NCBI GenBank assembly: GCA_903915565.1
Contig: CAIWTG010000075.1
Span: forward strand, 1-9,919
Direction: 5' to 3'
Length of the DNA: 9,919 bases
Origin: an uncultured Chloroflexota bacterium
Lineage (GTDB): Bacteria > Chloroflexota > Dehalococcoidia > Dehalococcoidales > RBG-16-60-22
Part shown: piece by piece, positions 5,485 through 9,919 of the stretch
Position numbering within the stretch: the stretch's first letter is position 1
Layout of the letters: every line of letters starts with the position of its first letter
Position numbers and translations under genes: made by a program
Notes under the pieces: model-generated
Database searches by the model: none
What the model saw: only the letters and a program-made list of their open reading frames with translations
Told to the model about the DNA's origin: nothing

Positions 5485-7035
5485 ATGTCACAAACAATTG
5501 TTTTAGGCACCATACTGGAAAATACCGCTAAACGCATCGGCGCTAAAACGGCTTTGGTTTACGGCGAAAGCCATATCTCCTTCGCCGCTTTGGATGAAAA
5601 TTCTAACCGGTTCGCTAATGCCCTGCTCAAACTGGGGATTAAAACAGGCGACCGTGTGGCGATGTTACAGAACAGCAGCCCCGAGTTCGTCGCCGTTTTC
5701 TTTGGCATCATGAAGGTCGGCGCCATCGCCGTGCCGCTGGATACCCGCTACGTCGCCGATGAGCTGGTCAGCCTCTTTAATGACTGCACGCCCGTCCTCG
5801 TCGTGAGTGAAGACGCTCTGCTGGAATCGCTGCTCAAAGCCCTGCCGAAGAGCCCCTCCCTTAACCACATTATCACCGTCGGCGAAACCGCTCCGGGGCA
5901 ATACCTTAAATACGATAAAATTTTGGCGGATAATTCGTCCGGGTCGGTGAAAGCAAAAATCAACCCAGATGATATTGCTCTCATCTCTTATACCGGTGGC
6001 CCCACCTTTCACCCCCATGGCGTGGCGCTTTCACACCGCAATCTCATCACCGAAGTTGTCAGTTCCATCGAAACCTTCGAGCAGACGGAGAACGACGTTT
6101 TTATGCTTTTTGCCCTCCCCATGTACCACTGTTTCGGCTTGGTGGCCGTGTTGCTGGCTTCAATTTACACCGGCAATAAAATTGTGATAGTGGCTGGGAC
6201 AGGTCGTTCCATCGAGAGCTTTATGGAAACAATTGAGCGGGAAAAAGGCACCGTCTATTGCGGCGTGCCCTATATCTATTCCCTGATGATAAATGTCGCC
6301 AGGCGCGTCGGCGTTAAATACGACCTTTCTTCACTGCGGCTCCTCGCCAGCGGCGGCGCGCCGCTGGAGCCTATCGTCATCAAGCAGTTCAGGCAGTACT
6401 TTAATATAGATATCCGCGATATCTATGGTCAGACGGAGTCCATTTGCCACTGCACCGCCATGCCCATCCATGGCACGGGCAAAATCGGATCATCGGGTAA
6501 GACCCTGCGCTGTTGGGAGATGAAAATCTTTGACGAGAGTGATAAAGAGGTCCCCAGCGGTACGGAAGGTGAAATTGTCCTGCGCGGGCCAGTGATGACC
6601 TGCTTTTGGAACCATCCCGAGTTAACCGCCAGTGTCTTGAGACACGGCTGGCTCCACACCGGTGATGTCGGCTGGATGGATAAGGAGGGTTATCTCTTTA
6701 TTACCGCCCGTCAGCGCCGCATGATTGTCCTTAAGGGTCAAAATATCTTCCCCTCCGACATCGAGGCGGTTCTGGAGACACATCCCGCTGTGGCGGAGGC
6801 TAAAGCGGGCGGCGTTATAGATTTAGTGCGCGGCGAGACGATAAAAGCCTGGGTGCGTCTTAAGCCCGGCGCCGTCGTCACCGACCACGAATTAAGGCAG
6901 TACTGCCAGGGGCGTATGGCTGACTACAAATTGCCGCGGGAAATTGAGTTCGTCGACGTTATACCGCCGGAGATACCGCTCTGGCGGCGCCGCCAGTATA
7001 CCGAGGCTGACGCTAAGTTAGCAGCGCTAGACTAG
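5485..7035 (+). CDS. Acyl-CoA synthetase-like protein (adenylate-forming superfamily) with degenerate catalytic motifs
   Basis: The fold is clear over 516 residues: N-terminal FAALDENSNRFANALLKLGIKTGDRVAML, GIMKVGAIAVPLDTRY, LPMYHCFG, GGAPL, A5 motif YGQTE (314-318), A7 motif TGD (392-394), and KGQNIFPSDIEAVL opening the C-terminal lid. Normal members activate a carboxylic acid with ATP and join it to CoA. Here the phosphate-binding loop, usually Y-T-(S/G)-G-T-T-G-x-P-K-G, reads YTGGPTFHPHGV (169-180), with His178 in place of the lysine. The end, usually P-x-x-x-x-G-K-x-x-R, reads PPEIPLWRRRQY (494-505) without the catalytic lysine. The frame is otherwise intact, so this is not decay by frameshift. 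ATG 5485 is chosen because it begins the family homology and follows a promoter; the frame runs open to 5104, but only antisense to pit. Activity and substrate unknown. The 3' end overlaps the next gene tail to tail by 23 bp. Confidence 0.85.
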   Translation: MSQTIVLGTILENTAKRIGAKTALVYGESHISFAALDENSNRFANALLKLGIKTGDRVAMLQNSSPEFVAVFFGIMKVGAIAVPLDTRYVADELVSLFNDCTPVLVVSEDALLESLLKALPKSPSLNHIITVGETAPGQYLKYDKILADNSSGSVKAKINPDDIALISYTGGPTFHPHGVALSHRNLITEVVSSIETFEQTENDVFMLFALPMYHCFGLVAVLLASIYTGNKIVIVAGTGRSIESFMETIEREKGTVYCGVPYIYSLMINVARRVGVKYDLSSLRLLASGGAPLEPIVIKQFRQYFNIDIRDIYGQTESICHCTAMPIHGTGKIGSSGKTLRCWEMKIFDESDKEVPSGTEGEIVLRGPVMTCFWNHPELTASVLRHGWLHTGDVGWMDKEGYLFITARQRRMIVLKGQNIFPSDIEAVLETHPAVAEAKAGGVIDLVRGETIKAWVRLKPGAVVTDHELRQYCQGRMADYKLPREIEFVDVIPPEIPLWRRRQYTEADAKLAALD

Positions 7036-7345
7036 TATTCCAGACAACTATCGCGCCGCAGCCTATAACCGCAATCCAGGTTACTATCAGTCCTGCTTTA
7101 GGAAAGCGCCGGTTTATATCCCATAAAAGTACTGCACAAAGGATTGCCCCGACGATTCTGATAATTAAAAAACTAGGCTGGTTAACCAGTGGTGCCATAA
7201 ACCTATTTGCTTCTTTAAAGTCGCTTTGTGATACCAGGTATTGCGTCAGCAGCCCATCGATGGTAATGAATGACACGAGGGCAATGAGCAGATAGGATAT
7301 CTTCTTTCCGGTTGATTGGTATATCTTTTTTACTCGATTAACCAT
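7013..7345 (-). CDS. Small three-helix membrane protein, DUF5658-like
   Basis: The 110-residue product has a basic N terminus (about residues 1-15) and three hydrophobic segments: about 16-39, 57-75 and 84-108. The first ends in ITIDGLLTQYLVS, followed by KEANRFMAPLV (44-54) and, near the end, VVWN (100-103). An Asp in helix 1, the EAN-x-x-M motif and the late WN match the DUF5658 family as I remember it; most members have Pro where this one has Arg48. Function of the family is unknown. It starts 19 bp after the lipid kinase stop on the same strand, so the two are probably cotranscribed. There is no clear ribosome binding site. Its last 23 bases overlap the end of the opposite-strand acyl-CoA-synthetase-like gene. 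Confidence 0.72.
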   Translation of the reverse strand: MVNRVKKIYQSTGKKISYLLIALVSFITIDGLLTQYLVSQSDFKEANRFMAPLVNQPSFLIIRIVGAILCAVLLWDINRRFPKAGLIVTWIAVIGCGAIVVWNTSLALLT

Positions 7346-7364
7346 GGCTCGTTAATGCACCAGT

Positions 7365-8330
7365 CTAAACGACGATATTGAGCGCCGCCGGCAGTATTCT
7401 AAAGCGCGCCGGCACCTCGCCGAGCAGTTCTCCGTCAGCTTGTAAAAACAGCTTCCCATCTAAAGATTTAACTTCAATCTCTTTGGCTTTCCTGGAATCT
7501 ACTTTGGGGTGTGTCAGGTGTGTGCCTTTATACAAACGCGGCAGCGACCATAAAAATTCCGGCTTGCTTAAGTCGCCGGCTACCATGACGTCCAAAAAAC
7601 CATCTGCGAGGTCGGCCTGCGGTGCCGTATACATCCCCCCGCCGCCGTATTTCCCATTATTCATTATCACCGTTAAAATCCGCGCTTCCCGGGTCTGGCC
7701 GTCTATGGTGATTGAGATATGGCGATTACGATATGCCACCAGGCTGGTCATCATCCCCATGAGGTAGGAAGATAAACTGCCCAGTTTTTTATACTGCTGC
7801 GTCATCCGGCGGACGATTTCCGAATCAATGCCCATGCCCGCAAAATTCACGAAAAGCCGCTCCTCCGTGCCGCCGTTCTTGGTATATTCCACTATGCCCA
7901 CGTCCACGGTGCGCTTTTGGGGATGGATTAAACGCTGGCAGGCTTCTTCATAATCGTGAGCGTTGCCGGTAGTGCGGATATAGTCGCCGCCCGTCCCCGT
8001 CTCGACTATGCCCAGTACGTTGTCTTTAAGGTGGCCGGAGGCGTACAATCCGTTAACGATTTCGTGAATGGTGCCGTCGCCGCCCACGGATACTATCATG
8101 TCATAGCCTTTTTTAGCGGCTGCCTTGGCCAGCTCGATGGCGTGGCCCGGCGCTTCGGTCAGGGCGTGCTCGAAAAGTAATCCAGCTTTCTGTAACGAGT
8201 TCATTATCCGCGGCCAGAGCTTGCCTGTCTTGCCGGCGCCCGCCGCGGGATTAACGATTACTTTAGCGAATTTGTTGTTCAATAAACTCTTTAAGGCAGG
8301 AGCGATAATATCGTTTTTGCCATTCGGCAT
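7365..8330 (-). CDS. Diacylglycerol kinase / YegS-BmrU family lipid kinase
   Basis: Proteins of this family use ATP to phosphorylate diacylglycerol or related lipids at the membrane face. The sequence starts its fold with KVIVNPAAGAGKTG, followed by the nucleotide-binding motif VSVGGDGTIHE, GTGGDYIRT (a form of GTGNDFAR with Gly for Asn), FVNFAGMGID, NNGKYGGGGMYTAPQADLADGFLDV and a final LQADGE with a beta-sandwich tail. These are all DAGK catalytic-domain signatures, and the length of about 320 is usual. Starts possible are GTG 8342, ATG 8330 (shown) and TTG 8282. A TATACT box lies between the first two, so a shorter protein from TTG 8282 (MNNKFAKVIVNP) cannot be excluded. It follows recG by 28-40 bp and precedes the DUF5658-like gene. 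Lipid substrate not determinable. Confidence 0.88.
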   Translation of the reverse strand: MPNGKNDIIAPALKSLLNNKFAKVIVNPAAGAGKTGKLWPRIMNSLQKAGLLFEHALTEAPGHAIELAKAAAKKGYDMIVSVGGDGTIHEIVNGLYASGHLKDNVLGIVETGTGGDYIRTTGNAHDYEEACQRLIHPQKRTVDVGIVEYTKNGGTEERLFVNFAGMGIDSEIVRRMTQQYKKLGSLSSYLMGMMTSLVAYRNRHISITIDGQTREARILTVIMNNGKYGGGGMYTAPQADLADGFLDVMVAGDLSKPEFLWSLPRLYKGTHLTHPKVDSRKAKEIEVKSLDGKLFLQADGELLGEVPARFRILPAALNIVV

Positions 8331-8332
8331 AG

Positions 8333-8341
8333 AGTATACCA
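8333..8341 (-). promoter_or_regulatory. Promoter-like extended -10 (TGG-TATACT) at the head of the lipid kinase gene
   Basis: The minus strand reads TGGTATACT, with TTAGAA 17 bases upstream as a poor -35. The predicted transcription start is near 8326, downstream of both the GTG (8342) and ATG (8330) candidates. Either the gene is read through from recG or a later start is used from this promoter. Confidence 0.35.
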
Positions 8342-8370
8342 CAATTAATCAATTTTTCTAAAATCCAGTT

Positions 8371-9919
8371 TTAGCTCCACTCCCCTGCATTAGTCCAGAC
8401 GCGCGCCATTTCCTGCGCCAGCGCTTTATGCTCCGCTTTACCCATCTCGGGGTCGGTCTTAAACATGGCTATCGCCTCATTGCGCGCTAGCTCCAGTATC
8501 GCTACGTCCGACATTTTGGCCATGCGTAAATCAGGGATGCCGCTCTGCCGTGTCCCGAAGAACTCTCCCGGACCCCGCATCTTTAGGTCCTCTTCTGCCA
8601 GCTTGAAGCCGTCGTAGGTATTCTCTATTATGTCAAGCCGTTGCCGCCCTACCTCTGAGGGATTTTCCGCCAGTAGCATGCAGTAGCTCTGCTCTTTACC
8701 CCGCCCCACCCTTCCTCTAAACTGGTGCAGCTGTGAAAGCCCAAATCGGTCGGCGCTCTCCACGAACATCACCGTAGCGTTAGGAATATCGATGCCCACT
8801 TCAATCACCGGCGTCGAGACTAAAATATCCAGTCGCCCTGCTCTAAACTCCCCCATTGCTTTATCCTTTTCCGCCGACGCAAGCCTGCCGTGCAATAGCC
8901 CCACCCGCAGGTCGGGGAAAACCTCTTTAGATAAATGCTCGTATTCCGCCACCGCCGCCTGCGCCTCAATCGCCTCCGATTCTTCAATCAGCGGGCAGAG
9001 GATGAAAGCCTGCCGTCCTTCGCCCACCTGTTTGCGCACGAAGGCATAAGCGCTCTCGCGCTGCTCCGGCTTGAGCCACTTGGTCTTAACTGTTTGACGT
9101 CCCGGCGGCAGTTCGGTTATTACCGAAAGGTCGAGGTCTCCGTAAAGCGTTAATGCGAGGGTGCGCGGTATCGGCGTAGCGGTCATGACCAGCATGTGCG
9201 GATTGAATCCTTTTTCCCGCAGCGCCGAACGCTGTTCTACCCCAAAGCGATGCTGCTCATCCACTACCGCCAGTCCCAGGTTGGCGAACTCTAATCCCTT
9301 TTGCACCAGGGCGTGTGTCCCGATGACGATATCGATTTCGCCGGCCTGCACCTGCTTTTGAATCTGCTTCTTGCCCGCCTGTTTAATGTCCCCGATGAGC
9401 AGCGCGATGGTGATGGGATTATCTAAAATGCCTTTAAAACTGCGGACGTTGCCCTCCCCCTCTTCCTTGCCCAGTTTGCTTAACAACTGACAAATTGTGG
9501 CAAAATGCTGCTCGGCGAGGATTTCTGTCGGCGCCATGAATGCCCCCTGTAGACCGTTCGCCGCCGCCAGCAATAGCGCCGCCGTCGCCACCACCGTTTT
9601 GCCGCTGCCCACCTCGCCCTGCAATAACCGACACATCGGTGTCGTTTTGGCTAAATCCGATTTTATTTCACCCAGCACCTTGCTCTGCGCCGCCGTCAGT
9701 GTAAACGGCAGCGACGTTAAAAATGTTGTCAATAAATCTTCTTTAATTTCTAATGGCGTGCCGGGCTTTGATTCCTGGAAGTCTCGCTTTTTCTTCATCA
9801 CACCCAGTTGTAAAAGGAAAAGCTCATCGAAAGCCAGCCGGGTGCGCGCTTTATCTTTCGTTGCATCATTCTCCGGGTAATGCGCCTGGCTGATGGCTTC
9901 AGGCAATTCCAGTAAGCCT
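8371..9919 (-). CDS. recG: ATP-dependent DNA helicase RecG, C-terminal part, cut by window edge
   Basis: RecG reverses stalled replication forks and branch-migrates recombination intermediates. The frame is open to the right edge, so about 515 C-terminal residues are present. The N-terminal wedge (OB) domain that grips the branch point lies outside. Counting from the TTG at 9904-9906, which is probably internal: helicase motif I GEVGSGKT (97-104), Ia MAPTEILAEQHF, II DEQH (216-219), III TATPIPRTLALT (242-253), V/VI with STPVIEVGIDIPNA and QFRGRVGRG, then the RecG-specific RMAKMSD of the TRG motif. A stretch of about 18 residues around 146-163 (GKEEGEGNVRSFKGILDNP) appears inserted between motif Ia and the next strand compared with E. 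coli RecG. It is probably the first gene of a recG-kinase-DUF5658 group. Identity certain. Confidence 0.95.
   Translation of the reverse strand, partial: GLLELPEAISQAHYPENDATKDKARTRLAFDELFLLQLGVMKKKRDFQESKPGTPLEIKEDLLTTFLTSLPFTLTAAQSKVLGEIKSDLAKTTPMCRLLQGEVGSGKTVVATAALLLAAANGLQGAFMAPTEILAEQHFATICQLLSKLGKEEGEGNVRSFKGILDNPITIALLIGDIKQAGKKQIQKQVQAGEIDIVIGTHALVQKGLEFANLGLAVVDEQHRFGVEQRSALREKGFNPHMLVMTATPIPRTLALTLYGDLDLSVITELPPGRQTVKTKWLKPEQRESAYAFVRKQVGEGRQAFILCPLIEESEAIEAQAAVAEYEHLSKEVFPDLRVGLLHGRLASAEKDKAMGEFRAGRLDILVSTPVIEVGIDIPNATVMFVESADRFGLSQLHQFRGRVGRGKEQSYCMLLAENPSEVGRQRLDIIENTYDGFKLAEEDLKMRGPGEFFGTRQSGIPDLRMAKMSDVAILELARNEAIAMFKTDPEMGKAEHKALAQEMARVWTNAGEWS

Noticed and set aside
8358..8374. 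Inverted repeat CTAAAA-TCCAG-TTTTAG at the recG stop as a terminator
   Set aside because: The stem is six A/T-rich pairs with no T-run on either strand, and the adjacent spacing suggests transcription continues into the lipid kinase.
1..9919. Search for mobile elements, CRISPR arrays, defence systems, toxin-antitoxin pairs, tRNAs and riboswitches
   Set aside because: No transposase, integrase, spaced repeat array, defence-type domain, cloverleaf or known aptamer pattern was seen. All sizeable frames are accounted for by the listed genes.

Overview
The window looks like ordinary chromosomal DNA from a bacterium of roughly 50% G+C (judged by eye). I favour a Chloroflexota organism of the class Dehalococcoidia or a close relative. 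The reasons are the prenyltransferase/squalene-oxidase-repeat protein at the left edge, the small DUF5658-like membrane protein, the flavour of the RecG and RsfS sequences, and weak or absent Shine-Dalgarno sites at several genes. This placement comes from memory of the families, not from a search. No tRNA, rRNA, CRISPR array, insertion sequence or phage gene was seen. Genes are packed tightly and no gap exceeds 140 bases.

Layout, left to right. (1) 1-576 (+): C-terminal part of an alpha-toroid terpene-cyclase-like protein with an odd 75-bp in-frame insertion flanked by a direct repeat. (2) 632-1000 (-): rsfS, ribosomal silencing factor, convergent with gene 1 and divergent from (3) 1054-1773 (+): rluB, 23S rRNA pseudouridine synthase. 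The 53-bp rsfS/rluB interval holds two back-to-back promoters whose -10 boxes almost touch the start codons. (4) 1901-4261 (+): a drug-efflux-type cassette, made of a MarR repressor, a DrrA-like ABC ATPase and a DrrB-like ABC-2 permease. A near-consensus promoter lies inside a 37-bp interrupted palindrome ahead of marR. (5) 4338-5351 (-): a PiT phosphate transporter. (6) 5485-7035 (+): an adenylate-forming enzyme of the acyl-CoA synthetase family whose two key lysine motifs are degenerate. Its 3' end overlaps tail to tail with (7) a small DUF5658-like membrane protein (7013-7345, -). That gene follows (8) a diacylglycerol-kinase/YegS-family lipid kinase (about 7365-8330, -) and (9) recG (8371 to the right edge, -). 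Genes 9, 8 and 7 are closely spaced on one strand and could be one transcription unit, with a further promoter-like site at the head of the kinase.

How the genes work together. rsfS and rluB both serve the large ribosomal subunit. marR-drrAB looks like a self-contained regulated export module. pit, the acyl-CoA-synthetase-like gene, the lipid kinase and recG are housekeeping neighbours with no evident shared pathway. I did not find a clear new multi-gene system. The most unusual single items are the acyl-CoA-synthetase-like protein lacking both catalytic lysines, the repeat-flanked insertion in gene 1, and a short relic-like ORF between marR and the ABC ATPase.
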